Shown here: in pieces, positions 8,209-16,476 of the stretch
Numbering within the stretch: position 1 is the stretch's first letter
Layout: each line of letters starts with the position of its first letter
Source: AC-32 sp963821495
GTDB taxonomy: Bacteria > Actinomycetota > Thermoleophilia > Gaiellales > Gaiellaceae
Length of the DNA stretch: 64,000 nt
Reading direction: 5' to 3'
NCBI GenBank assembly: GCA_963821495.1
Contig: CAWGEA010000004.1
Span: 124,001 to 188,000 of the forward strand
Notes under the pieces: model-generated
The model's database searches: none
Seen by the model: the letters and a program-made list of their open reading frames with translations, nothing else
Told to the model about the DNA's origin: nothing
Program-made: the position numbers and the translations under genes

Positions 8209-9078
8209 TCACCAGCGGACGCGCTCCGGTGGCGGTTCGCCGTGCGCTTCCTGCCACGAGACGACGGGGTTGCGGAGGACGCCGATCCGCTCGATCTCGG
8301 CCTCCATCACGTCACCAGGCTTCAGGTAGAGCGAGGCCGGGTCGTCGCTGAAGCCGGCGACGCCGCTGACCGTCCCGGTCGAGACGACGTCTCCCGCCGA
8401 GTAGCCGAGCGCCGAGTAGTGGCTCAGGATCTCCGGGATCGTCACGGACATGTTCCGCGAGTGCGACGTCTGCCGCGGCTCGCCGTTTACCCGCAGCTCC
8501 ATCGCCAGGTCGTGCGGGTCGGGGATCTCGTCGGCCGTCACGATCCAGGGCCCGAGCGGGCAGAACGTGTCGATGCCCTTGCAGAACGAGAACACGCCCG
8601 AGCGCATCTCGCGCCGCTGGATGTCGCGTGCGGTGATGTCGTTGAAGATCACGTAGCCGCCGATGTAGTCGACCGCCTCCTCGGGCGAGAACCACTTGCC
8701 GGCCCGGCGGATCACCACCGCGAGCTCGAGCTCGTAGTCGAGCTCCTCGGTCAGGTGCTCCGGGTACACGACGGGGTCGTCGGGCCCGACGATCGCGTCC
8801 ACGTTCTGGAAGAAGACGATCCACGGCGCGATCTCGTGCGACCAGCCGACGTTCTTCGACTCCTCCTCGTGCTCGCGGAAGTTGCCGGCGGTGTGGAAGA
8901 ACTTCTTCGGCACGATCGGCGCCCGCAGCCGCACGTCCTCGAGCGCCACCTCCCGCCCGGTGGCGCGCGCGACGGCCCCGCCCTCGAAGTACGCCCGCAT
9001 CGTCGGCACGCCGAGCTCGACCACGCGGTCGTCGCGGATCTCGCCGACGAGACCGTCGTCGAAGGTGACGAGCCTCAC
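8209..9078 (-). CDS. Fumarylacetoacetate hydrolase (FAH) family protein
   Basis: A 289-residue FAH-fold protein (hydrolysis, hydration or decarboxylation of oxo-acids). The metal-binding E-x-E is in EELDYELELAVVI and the third acidic ligand in YVIFNDITARDIQ. PIVPKKFFHTAGNF near residue 60 matches the family's substrate loop, and DVVSTGTVSGVAG is the C-terminal hallmark. GTG 9078 overlaps the preceding stop as GTGA. FAH-fold enzymes commonly act after ring opening of aromatic or heteroaromatic compounds, which agrees with the neighbouring molybdenum hydroxylase. Confidence 0.92.
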   Translation of the reverse strand: MRLVTFDDGLVGEIRDDRVVELGVPTMRAYFEGGAVARATGREVALEDVRLRAPIVPKKFFHTAGNFREHEEESKNVGWSHEIAPWIVFFQNVDAIVGPDDPVVYPEHLTEELDYELELAVVIRRAGKWFSPEEAVDYIGGYVIFNDITARDIQRREMRSGVFSFCKGIDTFCPLGPWIVTADEIPDPHDLAMELRVNGEPRQTSHSRNMSVTIPEILSHYSALGYSAGDVVSTGTVSGVAGFSDDPASLYLKPGDVMEAEIERIGVLRNPVVSWQEAHGEPPPERVRW

Positions 9079-10301
9079 GCCACCCCGCAAACCCGCTGTG
9101 CCGCCAGCGCGTAGACCTGAGCTGTCTTCACGAGGCCCTCGATCTCGAGGTTCTCGCCGTACTCGGTGTCGAGCAGCCCCGTCGAGGTGCCGTAGTTGAC
9201 GGTCGGCACGCCGTAGCGGGTCAAGGCGGACGCGTCCGAGAACCAGCGCGTGACGTCCCGCTCCGGCGCCGAGCCGAAGACCTCGGCGTGGCTCTCCTCG
9301 ATCGCGGCCACGACCGGATGATCTTCCGCGATCTCGGCGCCCGGCGCGGTGACGTAGACCTCGCCTTCCACGCCGTACTCCGGGAACCGCTTCGCGAGGC
9401 CGCGCACCAGCTCCAGCACCTCGCGGCGTGCGAGCGGCATCGGCTTGGTCGGCGGGACGCGGACGTCCAGGAAGAGGTCGGTTCGGTGCGGCGTGCGCGA
9501 GACGCGCCAGCCGAACCCGCCCTGGAGCGCGCCGACGTTCACGATCGCCTTCGCCCCGCGGTACGCGTTCGCCTCGTCGCCCTCCCAGGTCGGGATCCAG
9601 TCGAGCACCGCGTCGAGCACCTCACGCATGCGCAGGATCGAGTTCTGGTCTCGCTTGCCCTCGCTGAAGGCGGTGTGGATGAAGTTGCCGCGCGTCGAGA
9701 TCCGCAGCCAGAGCGAGCCGAAGTGGCCGAGCACGACCTTTCCCTCGGTGGGCTCGCCGAGGATGCACATGTCGGCCAGCCCCCCGTGCGTGACGAGGTG
9801 ACGCGTCCCGGCCGCATAGCCGCGGTACTCCGCCCCCTGCGCGTCGCCGTACTGCGTCTTCTCGATTTCGCCGCACACCGCCGCGACCAGCACGTCGCCG
9901 CGCAGGCGCGCCCCTGCGTCCTGCAGCGCGCGCACCGCCTCGACGTAGCACGCGAGCGCACCCTTCATGTTCGAGATCCCGAGGCCGTAGAGACGGCCGT
10001 CGCGGACGAACGGCTCCGGTTGGAAGCCCGGCACGTGCGCGAGCCACGGCTCGCGGCCCGAGTACGAGGTATCCAGGTGGCCGTTGAACATCAGCGTCGG
10101 CCCGCCACCCGAGCCCGCGAGCGTTCCGAGCACGTTGGCGCGGCCGTCCTCGACCTGCTGCCACTGCACCTGTAGCCCCAGCTCCTCGAACGTGTGCCGG
10201 ACGAAGCGCGCCAGCTCCTCCTCGCTGCCGGTGAAGCTCGGGATCGAGATCGCCTTGCTCGCCCAGTCGACCAGCCGGTCGCGGTCGATCGCGAGGGCCA
10301 T
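9075..10301 (-). CDS. M20 family amidohydrolase-like protein (ArgE/DapE/carboxypeptidase fold)
   Basis: A 408-residue M20-fold protein. The first metal pair H75/D77 is intact (FNGHLDTS) and the E183 ligand is in LGEPTEGKVV. The bridging Asp of the usual D-M-K-G motif is Asn (N111 in ISNMKGAL), the catalytic EE pair reads E-I-E (145-147), and the C-terminal His motif is not obvious. The lid domain (LWLRISTRGNFIHTAFS) is normal. The changes suggest altered metal use or a new amidase-type activity. ATG 10301 shares one base with the preceding TGA (TGATG). Confidence 0.9.
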   Translation of the reverse strand: MALAIDRDRLVDWASKAISIPSFTGSEEELARFVRHTFEELGLQVQWQQVEDGRANVLGTLAGSGGGPTLMFNGHLDTSYSGREPWLAHVPGFQPEPFVRDGRLYGLGISNMKGALACYVEAVRALQDAGARLRGDVLVAAVCGEIEKTQYGDAQGAEYRGYAAGTRHLVTHGGLADMCILGEPTEGKVVLGHFGSLWLRISTRGNFIHTAFSEGKRDQNSILRMREVLDAVLDWIPTWEGDEANAYRGAKAIVNVGALQGGFGWRVSRTPHRTDLFLDVRVPPTKPMPLARREVLELVRGLAKRFPEYGVEGEVYVTAPGAEIAEDHPVVAAIEESHAEVFGSAPERDVTRWFSDASALTRYGVPTVNYGTSTGLLDTEYGENLEIEGLVKTAQVYALAAQRVCGVA

Positions 10302-11332
10302 CAGCGGACGGCCGGCAGGACGCGCTCGCCGAAGAGCCGAATCTGCTCGTGCCGCCGGTCGCCCCAGAGCTCGAGCATCACGTGCGTGCAGCCCGCCTCC
10401 CTGTACTCCTCGATCGCGGCGATGCAGTCGTCGGGGGTGCCGGCGATCGGCTTGCACTTGTCCAGCAGCGAGTCGGTCACCTCGGCCTTGGCGGCGAGGC
10501 GGCCGCCGCGCTCCATTGCCTCGGCGACGGGCCGGATCTCGTCCTGCTCGATGCCCGCGAGGTCGAGCAGCGTGTCGGCCGCGCCCTGGATGTTCTGCAC
10601 CTTGTTCGCCAGGTACATGCCGGCGATCTCGCGCGCCCCCTCCCGGCCCGCGGCGCGGTCGGACTCGTGGATGGAGGCGACGATCGTGCAGCCGATGTCG
10701 ATGTCGCTGGCGACGTTCTCGCGCGTGTAGCGCACGAAGGCGGGAGTCGTGATCGACGGCGTCAGGCAGCCGTCGCCGATCTCGCCGGCGAGCGCCTGCA
10801 TCTTCGGCGCCGTGGCGGCGACGTACACCGGCGGCACCTCCCGCGGCGAGTCGGCGCCGCCGTCGAGTGCCGGCACGGAGGCGCTCCAGGTCGAGCCGGA
10901 ATACTCGAAGGCCCCGCCGCCGAGCACACCGCGCGTGATCGCGACAGCGTCGCGCATCGGCCCGAGCGTCTTCGTCGTCTGCATCTGCGCGTTGTTGAGG
11001 AAGATCTTCGAGGTCCCGAAGCCGAGGATGAAGCGGCCGGTCCCCGCCGCCTCCTGCACCACGCGAGCGTCCATCGCGGCCTGGACCGGATGGCGCGTGA
11101 ACGGCGAGATGATCCCCCAGCCGATCGTCAGCCGCTCCGTCTCACGGGCCAACACAGCCGAGGTGACGGTCGAGGAGCGCGCCTCCATCCCGTGCTTGCG
11201 CCACCAGGGATAAGCCTCGGCCAGCCAGATCGTGTCCATGCCGGCCTCGTCCATCGCCTTCGCCGACGCGACCATCTCGTCGAGCGGCTCCATGGTCAGC
11301 TGCATGACCCCGATCCGGAACGGTGGGGGCAT
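10301..11332 (-). CDS. LLM class flavin-dependent oxidoreductase (luciferase-like TIM barrel)
   Basis: A 343-residue bacterial-luciferase-like protein. Strand 1 (FRIGVMQLTMEPLDEM), DTIWLAEAYPWW, RLTIGWGIISPFTRHPVQ and GRFILGFGTS follow the F420/FMN-binding LLM pattern. VYVAATAPKMQALAGEIGDG and IAGTPDDCIAAIEEYREAG are typical of the C-terminal half. Members are F420-dependent reductases or FMNH2-dependent monooxygenases; sequence alone does not separate these. A monooxygenase that opens or dealkylates an N-heterocycle would suit the cluster. Only 3 bases separate it from the CoxG-like gene. Confidence 0.92.
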   Translation of the reverse strand: MPPPFRIGVMQLTMEPLDEMVASAKAMDEAGMDTIWLAEAYPWWRKHGMEARSSTVTSAVLARETERLTIGWGIISPFTRHPVQAAMDARVVQEAAGTGRFILGFGTSKIFLNNAQMQTTKTLGPMRDAVAITRGVLGGGAFEYSGSTWSASVPALDGGADSPREVPPVYVAATAPKMQALAGEIGDGCLTPSITTPAFVRYTRENVASDIDIGCTIVASIHESDRAAGREGAREIAGMYLANKVQNIQGAADTLLDLAGIEQDEIRPVAEAMERGGRLAAKAEVTDSLLDKCKPIAGTPDDCIAAIEEYREAGCTHVMLELWGDRRHEQIRLFGERVLPAVR

Positions 11333-11335
11333 GAG

Positions 11336-11791
11336 CTAGCCCTCGGCCTTGGCCTGGGTGACCTGCTGGTCGAGCGCCGTCAGCACGTGCTGCACCTGCT
11401 GGTTGACGATCGGCTGGAGCACCCGCTGGCCCATCGAGCCGACAGGCCCGGCGATGCGCACCTCCGCCTCCCAGTCCATCTTCGTGCCCCCGCCGTCCTC
11501 CTCGCTGAGGGTGAACGCGGTCTTCATGCTCATGATCGCGCCGACGCCGTTGCCCTTGATCGCGAGGCTCGCGAACTCCGGCGCGCGCTCCTCGGTCTTC
11601 TCCATGTTCATCGTCATGCCGAGCGTCCCGAGGCCGAGCGGGATCTTCACGTTCGCCCGCCAGTTGCGCTCGTCCTGGACGTCGAAGCTCTCCACCCCCG
11701 GCATCGTCGCCGCCATCGCCGCCGGGTCGTTGAGCACGCGCCAGACGTCCTCGCGCGGCGCAGCGAACGAGCGCTCGCCGGAGACCTTCAC
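11336..11791 (-). CDS. CoxG-like SRPBCC protein (molybdenum hydroxylase accessory)
   Basis: A 151-residue SRPBCC-fold protein. The opening MKVSGERSFAAPREDVWRVL, the NDPAAMAATMPGVESF segment and KIPLGLGTLGMTM match the CoxG family (carbon monoxide dehydrogenase subunit G), which helps membrane attachment or maturation of molybdenum hydroxylases. The C-terminus is amphipathic (QPIVNQQVQHVLTALDQQV) without a transmembrane anchor. GTG 11791 overlaps the molybdopterin subunit stop as GTGA, supporting a shared job with that enzyme. Confidence 0.9.
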   Translation of the reverse strand: MKVSGERSFAAPREDVWRVLNDPAAMAATMPGVESFDVQDERNWRANVKIPLGLGTLGMTMNMEKTEERAPEFASLAIKGNGVGAIMSMKTAFTLSEEDGGGTKMDWEAEVRIAGPVGSMGQRVLQPIVNQQVQHVLTALDQQVTQAKAEG

Positions 11792-14262
11792 GCCGAGCCC
11801 ACCGAGACGCGCTGCCGCGAAGCCTCGGGGTTGCTGAGCAGCTCCCAGATCCGGTGGTAGGGGTTGCAGCTGTCGTAGACGATGGCGTTGCCGCGCTCGC
11901 GCAGGGCGTCCTGGAGGGCCGCGCAGATCGCATGGATTCCGGCGCCGCCGCCCTCGCCCATGCCCTTCGTGCCGAGCGACGTGAACGGCGAGGCGCTCTC
12001 GATGTAGCCGGTCTTCAGCGGCGGCATGTCGAGCGCGTGCGGGACGTGGTAGTCGTAGAAGTTGGGTGTCAGCAGGTTGCCGTCCTCGTCGTAGGTGTAG
12101 GTCTCGTGCGTGGCCGCGCCCAGCGCCTGGGCTGTCGCGCCCATCACCTGCCCCTCGACCACCTGCGGGTTGATTCGCTTGCCGCAGTCGTCCACGGCCG
12201 CGTAGTCGACGATCTCGTAGACGCCGGTCTCGGGGTCGACCTCGACCACCGCCACGTGCACCTGCGCCGCATAGGTGAGCGTCAGGTTGCCGAACTTGCG
12301 CTCGACGTCCGGCGGATCGAACGGCGGCCGGTAGACGTAGCGGCAGTTGAGCGTGACGTCGAGGTCCTCGGGCAGCCCGGCGTTGTTCGCGTTGATGATC
12401 GCGCCCAGCGCCATGAACGGCAGGGCGGCCTCCGGATTCGCCTTCGTGCGCGCCTGGCCCTCGGCCAGCTCGATGTCCTCGGGAGCGCAGCCGAGCACGA
12501 CCGAGGCGAGCTTCTTCATCTCGGCGGCGAGCATCTCCGTCGCACCCTTGACCGCGCCGAGCCCGGTGACCGCGAACTGGCTCGCGTAGGTGCCCGAGAA
12601 GCCAGCGTGCGAGTTCCAGTACGAGTCGTGGCCGGCCCGCACGTTCACGTCGTCGACCGAGCAGCCGAGGAGGTCCGCGACCACCTGCGCCGCGGTCGTC
12701 TCGTGGCTCTGCCCCTGCGGCGTGGTGCCGAGGGTGACCACGAGCTCGCCGAAGATGTCGAGCTTCACCGTCGCGACCTCGTTGTTCCCGGAGAACTGCA
12801 GCTCGGGGTTGATCAGGCGCGACTGCCCGAAGTTGTTCGTGCCGGAGTCGAGAGTCGAGCCGATCCCGAGGCCGAGCAGCCTCCCGCGCGACTCGGCGTC
12901 GACGCGCTTCGCCTCGAGCTCGCCGTAGCCGATCAGCTCGAGCGCCGTGTCGAGCATCTTCGCGTAGTCGCCGGAGTCGTAGACGCAGCCGTTCGGCGTC
13001 TCGTAGGGCATCTCGTCAGCGCGGATGTAGTTGCGCTTGCGCACCTCGACGGGGTCGAGGCCGAGCTCGTGCGCGACGATGTCGATCACCCGCTCGGTGA
13101 ACCACAGGTGCTGCATGCGCGAGTAGCCGCGGTTCGGCGAGACCGGCGCCTTGTTCGTCACCACCTGCTTGAAGTCGAGCCGGATGTTGCGCCAGCGGTA
13201 CATCCCCGGCGTCACCTGCGCCCAGATCACGCCACCGAGCGGCTCGTAGCGCAGCCAGGCGCCCGCGTCGTCGAGCGCGGTCGTGCGGAAGCCGAGCAGC
13301 GTGCCGTCGTCGTTGACCGCGACCTCGGTGTCCTGGAACCAGCGCTCGTTGCCGTGCGACATCGAGAGGTGGAAGTCGGTGCGCCACTCGGTCCACTGCA
13401 CAGGCCGGCGCAGCTTGCGGGCGAGCAGGCAGCAGGCGACGAGCTGCGGGTGCGAGGTGATCTTGTTGCCGAAGCCGCCGCCGATGTCCTGCGTGACGAA
13501 GCGGAGCTTGTCGAGCCCAACCCGCATCGCCGGCCCCATCATGATCGCGGCGAAGCCGGGGAACTGGTTGTTGGTGATGATCGTCCACTGGCCGGTGCCG
13601 CGGTTGAACTCGACGAGCGCGCCGTTGCACTCGAGCGGCGTCGAGTTGAAGCGGTGGAAGTGGAGCTCGGAGATCTTGATCACGCGGTCGGCCTCGGCGA
13701 AGGCGCCGTCCAGGTCGCCCCACTCGTAGACGCCCTCCCAGGTGAGGTTCGTCCCCGCCTCGTCGTGCAGCAAGGGGGCCGCGTCGGTGAGCGCCTCCCG
13801 CGCGTCGGTCAGCGCGGGCAGGGGCTCGTAGTCGACCTCGACGAGTTCTGACGCGTCGCGGGCGATCTCGCGCGTCGTCGCGACGACTGCCGCGACGGGC
13901 TCGCCGACGAAGCGCGCCTTGCCGACCGCCAGGCAGAAGTCCTTCAGGTGCGCGCCCGGAGGCGAGGAGATCTGGAAGAACGGGTCGGTCAGCAGCGCGA
14001 CCTCGTCGCCGGTCAGCGTCCCCAGCACCTCGGGGTGGTCGAGCGCCTTCGAGACGTCGACCGAGCGGATCTTCGCGTGGGCGTAGGGCGAGCGGACGAA
14101 CTGGACGTAGCCCATGTTGTGCCGCTTCACGTCGTCGAAGAAGACGCCCTCGCCCTGGACGAGCCGCTTGTCCTCCTTGCGCGGGACGCTCTGGCCCGCG
14201 TAGCCCGGCTTCGTCTCGGTGCGCTCGACGACGAGCGGCTCGGCGACCGTCGTCTCCGTCAT
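11788..14262 (-). CDS. Molybdenum hydroxylase large subunit (xanthine dehydrogenase/CoxL family)
   Basis: An 824-residue catalytic subunit holding the molybdopterin cytosine dinucleotide cofactor. The start region (RKEDKRLVQGEGVFFDDV) and the GMGEGGGAG motif near residue 770, with the catalytic Glu, are conserved. The active-site loop that reads AYXCSFR in form I CO dehydrogenase and AYRGAGR in form II is PNRGYSRMQ near residue 376, so this is neither a form I CO dehydrogenase nor a standard form II enzyme. It probably hydroxylates an N-heterocycle or aldehyde. ATG 14262 overlaps the small-subunit stop (ATGA). Confidence 0.95.
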   Translation of the reverse strand: MTETTVAEPLVVERTETKPGYAGQSVPRKEDKRLVQGEGVFFDDVKRHNMGYVQFVRSPYAHAKIRSVDVSKALDHPEVLGTLTGDEVALLTDPFFQISSPPGAHLKDFCLAVGKARFVGEPVAAVVATTREIARDASELVEVDYEPLPALTDAREALTDAAPLLHDEAGTNLTWEGVYEWGDLDGAFAEADRVIKISELHFHRFNSTPLECNGALVEFNRGTGQWTIITNNQFPGFAAIMMGPAMRVGLDKLRFVTQDIGGGFGNKITSHPQLVACCLLARKLRRPVQWTEWRTDFHLSMSHGNERWFQDTEVAVNDDGTLLGFRTTALDDAGAWLRYEPLGGVIWAQVTPGMYRWRNIRLDFKQVVTNKAPVSPNRGYSRMQHLWFTERVIDIVAHELGLDPVEVRKRNYIRADEMPYETPNGCVYDSGDYAKMLDTALELIGYGELEAKRVDAESRGRLLGLGIGSTLDSGTNNFGQSRLINPELQFSGNNEVATVKLDIFGELVVTLGTTPQGQSHETTAAQVVADLLGCSVDDVNVRAGHDSYWNSHAGFSGTYASQFAVTGLGAVKGATEMLAAEMKKLASVVLGCAPEDIELAEGQARTKANPEAALPFMALGAIINANNAGLPEDLDVTLNCRYVYRPPFDPPDVERKFGNLTLTYAAQVHVAVVEVDPETGVYEIVDYAAVDDCGKRINPQVVEGQVMGATAQALGAATHETYTYDEDGNLLTPNFYDYHVPHALDMPPLKTGYIESASPFTSLGTKGMGEGGGAGIHAICAALQDALRERGNAIVYDSCNPYHRIWELLSNPEASRQRVSVGSA

Positions 14263-14744
14263 TCCCCGACCTCCTGTCCGGACGCGGCCCTGACCGCCCT
14301 GAAGATGTTCCAGTAACCCGTGCAGCGGCAGATGTTGCCCTGGATCGCCTTCGCGATCTCCTCGTCGCTCGGACGCGGGTTCTCCCGCAGGAGCGCGGTC
14401 GCGCTCATCAGCATCCCCGGTGTGCAGTAGCCGCACTGCAGCGCGTGGTGGTCGGAGAACGCCTGCTGCAGCGGGGTCAGCTGCTCCTCCTCGGCGAGGC
14501 CCTCGACGGTCTCGATCGAGGCGCCGTCGGCCTGCACCGCGAGCAGCATGCAGCTCTTCACGAGCGTCCCGTCGAGGAGCACGCTGCAGGCGCCGCAGTT
14601 GCCCGTGTCGCAGCCGACGTGCGAGCCGGTCAGGTCGAGGTCGTCGCGCAGGAAGTGGATCAGCAGACGGCGAGCCTCGACCTCGCGCTCGTAGGTGGTG
14701 CCGTTGACCGTGACGCTGACGGTCTGGGCGGTGACGACCTCCAT
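14259..14744 (-). CDS. Molybdenum hydroxylase 2Fe-2S small subunit (CoxS-like)
   Basis: A 161-residue electron-transfer subunit. The N-terminal plant-ferredoxin-type cluster ligands are in GCDTGNCGACSVLLDG with a further Cys in KSCMLL; the C-terminal helical-domain cluster ligands are in CGYCTPGM and NICRCTGYW. It passes electrons from the molybdenum centre to the FAD subunit. ATG 14744 shares one base with the FAD-subunit stop (TGATG). Order FAD, FeS, Mo subunit is the same as in coxMSL operons. Confidence 0.96.
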   Translation of the reverse strand: MEVVTAQTVSVTVNGTTYEREVEARRLLIHFLRDDLDLTGSHVGCDTGNCGACSVLLDGTLVKSCMLLAVQADGASIETVEGLAEEEQLTPLQQAFSDHHALQCGYCTPGMLMSATALLRENPRPSDEEIAKAIQGNICRCTGYWNIFRAVRAASGQEVGE

Positions 14745-15547
14745 CAGGCACCCCTCCCCGCCTGCTCGACCGCCCGGGCCGCGACGACCTCGGCGAGATG
14801 ACGGCGGTAGTCCGCCGAGGCGTGGACGTCGGAGGGCGGTTCGAGGTCGGCCGCGCGAACGGCGCCTCGGACGGCCTCGAGATCCGGCGACGAGGCTTCG
14901 ATCACAACCGGCGTCGCCGCGACGCAGCCGAGCGCGACGCGCACGCCGCCGTTCAGCGAGGCGGCCGCGTTCACGATGCAGGTGCCGTCCACCCCGATCG
15001 GGACCGAGGCGAAGCCGTCGCTGCGGCCGGCGGGCACGGTGATCCTGGTCAGCAGCTCTCCGGGGCCGGCGGCGGTCATGTAGACGCCCAGGAAGAACTC
15101 CTTGGCAGGCACCTCGCGCTCCCCGTCGGCGCCGGTGACCGTGAGGGTGGCGCCGAGCGCGACGAGCAGCGGCGGCAGGTGGTTCGTGGGATCGCTCGAG
15201 CAGACGTTCCCGCCGATCGTGCCGCGGTTCCGCACCTGGACGTCGGCGATCTGCGCGCAGACCTCGCCCAGGATCGGCCTCGCCCGCGCCTCGGCCGAAC
15301 CGATCAGCTCGGTGTAGGTCGTCATCGGGCCGATCGCGAGCGTGCCGTCCGAGGCGAGCTCGATGCCCTTCAGCTCGGCGATCTCGCTCAGATCGACGAG
15401 GACGTCGGGCGCGGCGGCACGCGCCTTCATCACGTTGATCAGCGTCTGGCCGCCGGCGAGGGCGCGGGCCCCCGGGTACTCCGCCAGCACCCCCAGAGCC
15501 TGCTCGAGCGTCGCAGGCCGCGCGTACCCCACCTCGCTCAGCAGCAT
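14744..15547 (-). CDS. Molybdenum hydroxylase FAD-binding subunit (CoxM-like)
   Basis: A 267-residue FAD subunit of the xanthine-dehydrogenase family. The two FAD-binding motifs are clear: ALAGGQTLINVMKAR (about residues 29-43) and the central NRGTIGGNVCSSDPTNHLPP. The CO-dehydrogenase C-terminal domain follows. It is the first gene of the long minus-strand cluster. The start codon lies 7 bases after a good -10 box, so the transcript is probably leaderless. Confidence 0.95.
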   Translation of the reverse strand: MLLSEVGYARPATLEQALGVLAEYPGARALAGGQTLINVMKARAAAPDVLVDLSEIAELKGIELASDGTLAIGPMTTYTELIGSAEARARPILGEVCAQIADVQVRNRGTIGGNVCSSDPTNHLPPLLVALGATLTVTGADGEREVPAKEFFLGVYMTAAGPGELLTRITVPAGRSDGFASVPIGVDGTCIVNAAASLNGGVRVALGCVAATPVVIEASSPDLEAVRGAVRAADLEPPSDVHASADYRRHLAEVVAARAVEQAGRGA

Positions 15548-15554
15548 GGCGGCA

Positions 15555-15584
15555 ATCGTATGCCGATGCGCCGAGCGCCTGCAA
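15555..15584 (-). promoter_or_regulatory. Probable promoter of the molybdenum hydroxylase cluster
   Basis: On the minus strand TTGCAG (15584-15579) is followed after 18 bases by TACGAT (15560-15555) and after 7 more bases by the ATG of the FAD-subunit gene. The same 18 and 7 spacing occurs in the ArsR promoter at the right end of the window, which supports both as leaderless actinobacterial promoters. No operator dyad stands out apart from GGCA-N6-TGCC over the -10. Confidence 0.55.
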
Positions 15585-15662
15585 CGGGGTGCCGTGCGGC
15601 TAGGGGAGGGGCGGCGGCTGATGCCGTGACGGGCCGACGCCGTGGGGGCAGGAGCGGCGGCG

Positions 15663-15668
15663 TATACT
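15663..15668 (+). promoter_or_regulatory. Possible -10 element for the DUF6325 gene
   Basis: TATACT stands alone in a very GC-rich gap and would give a 5' leader of about 85 bases before the ATG at 15761. No clear -35 box is found 16-19 bases upstream, so the call rests on one hexamer. Confidence 0.3.
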
Positions 15669-15760
15669 GGCGCCGCGCAAGAGAAGGCTTGCTCGCGGCC
15701 GAGGGGATCGTATTACGGCGTCCTCAGCCGGAGTGCTGACCCCCCGGACAAGGAGAGATC

Positions 15761-16171
15761 ATGGCAGTTGGCCCGGTCGACGTATACATCATCGGCTTTC
15801 CGGGCAACAAGTTCAGCGGGCGTATCGCCCCGGCGATCATGGAGCTCGTGGAGAACGGCACGATCCGAGTACTCGACCTGCTCTTCGTGATGAAGGATGG
15901 AGACGGAGTCGTGACGACCCTCGAGGCGGCGGACATCGACGAGGAGGGCGCGGCCTTCCTCTCGATCGACACCGCGAAGCCGGGTGCGTTGGGACCCGAG
16001 GATGCCGAGGAGGTCAGCGACGACCTCCCGTCCAACAGCTCGGCCCTCCTGATCGCGTTCGAGAACCTCTGGGTCGGGAAAGTAGTCGACGCCCTGCGGG
16101 CTGCAGACGCCGTGTTGATCGACTCGATCCGTATCCCGGTCGACGTCGTGGAAGCGTTCGAGGCAAGCTAG
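15761..16171 (+). CDS. DUF6325 family protein
   Basis: A 136-residue acidic cytoplasmic protein. The opening GPVDVYIIGFPGNKFSG, LVENGTIRVLDLLFVMKDGD and the C-terminal LIAFENLWVGKVVDALR match the actinobacterial DUF6325 pattern. AAGGAGA lies just upstream of the ATG. It is followed 26 bases later by a SHOCT-domain gene, a pairing I recall as common in actinobacteria. Function unknown; a membrane- or stress-linked role has been guessed for the pair but nothing here proves it. Confidence 0.9.
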   Translation: MAVGPVDVYIIGFPGNKFSGRIAPAIMELVENGTIRVLDLLFVMKDGDGVVTTLEAADIDEEGAAFLSIDTAKPGALGPEDAEEVSDDLPSNSSALLIAFENLWVGKVVDALRAADAVLIDSIRIPVDVVEAFEAS

Positions 16172-16197
16172 CCCCTTCGAGATCGAGAGGTAACGAC

Positions 16198-16455
16198 ATG
16201 GGACTTCTACGTATGGCAGCACGCACCGCCGTCGTCGCGGGAACCGCCACCGCCGTGTCCGGGCGCGTCCAGCGTCGCCAGGCCGCGAGGTGGGATCAGG
16301 AGGACGCGCAGCAGTACGAGCAGCAGGCGCCGCCGCCGCCGGAACCGGAGGATGACGCGACCGCAAAGCTCCAGAATCTGGCGCAGCTTCACGCTCAGGG
16401 CACGCTTACCGATGAGGAGTTCGCGGCCGCCAAGGCCAAGATCCTCGGGATCTGA
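16198..16455 (+). CDS. SHOCT domain-containing small protein
   Basis: An 85-residue protein with a basic/Ala-rich N-terminal half, a Pro/Glu linker (QQAPPPPEPEDD) and a C-terminal SHOCT motif, LAQLHAQGTLTDEEFAAAKA, ending KILGI. GAGAGG lies 7 bases before the ATG. SHOCT motifs are short helical segments thought to mediate oligomerisation. It probably acts with the DUF6325 protein encoded just upstream. Confidence 0.88.
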   Translation: MGLLRMAARTAVVAGTATAVSGRVQRRQAARWDQEDAQQYEQQAPPPPEPEDDATAKLQNLAQLHAQGTLTDEEFAAAKAKILGI

Positions 16456-16476
16456 CCGGACCGCACCCGCTGACCT

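Noticed and set aside
11788..15547. Aerobic carbon monoxide dehydrogenase (coxMSL)
   Set aside because: Gene order fits, but the large subunit lacks the AYXCSFR loop needed for the Cu-Mo site, and the neighbours are degradative enzymes rather than CO-oxidation genes.
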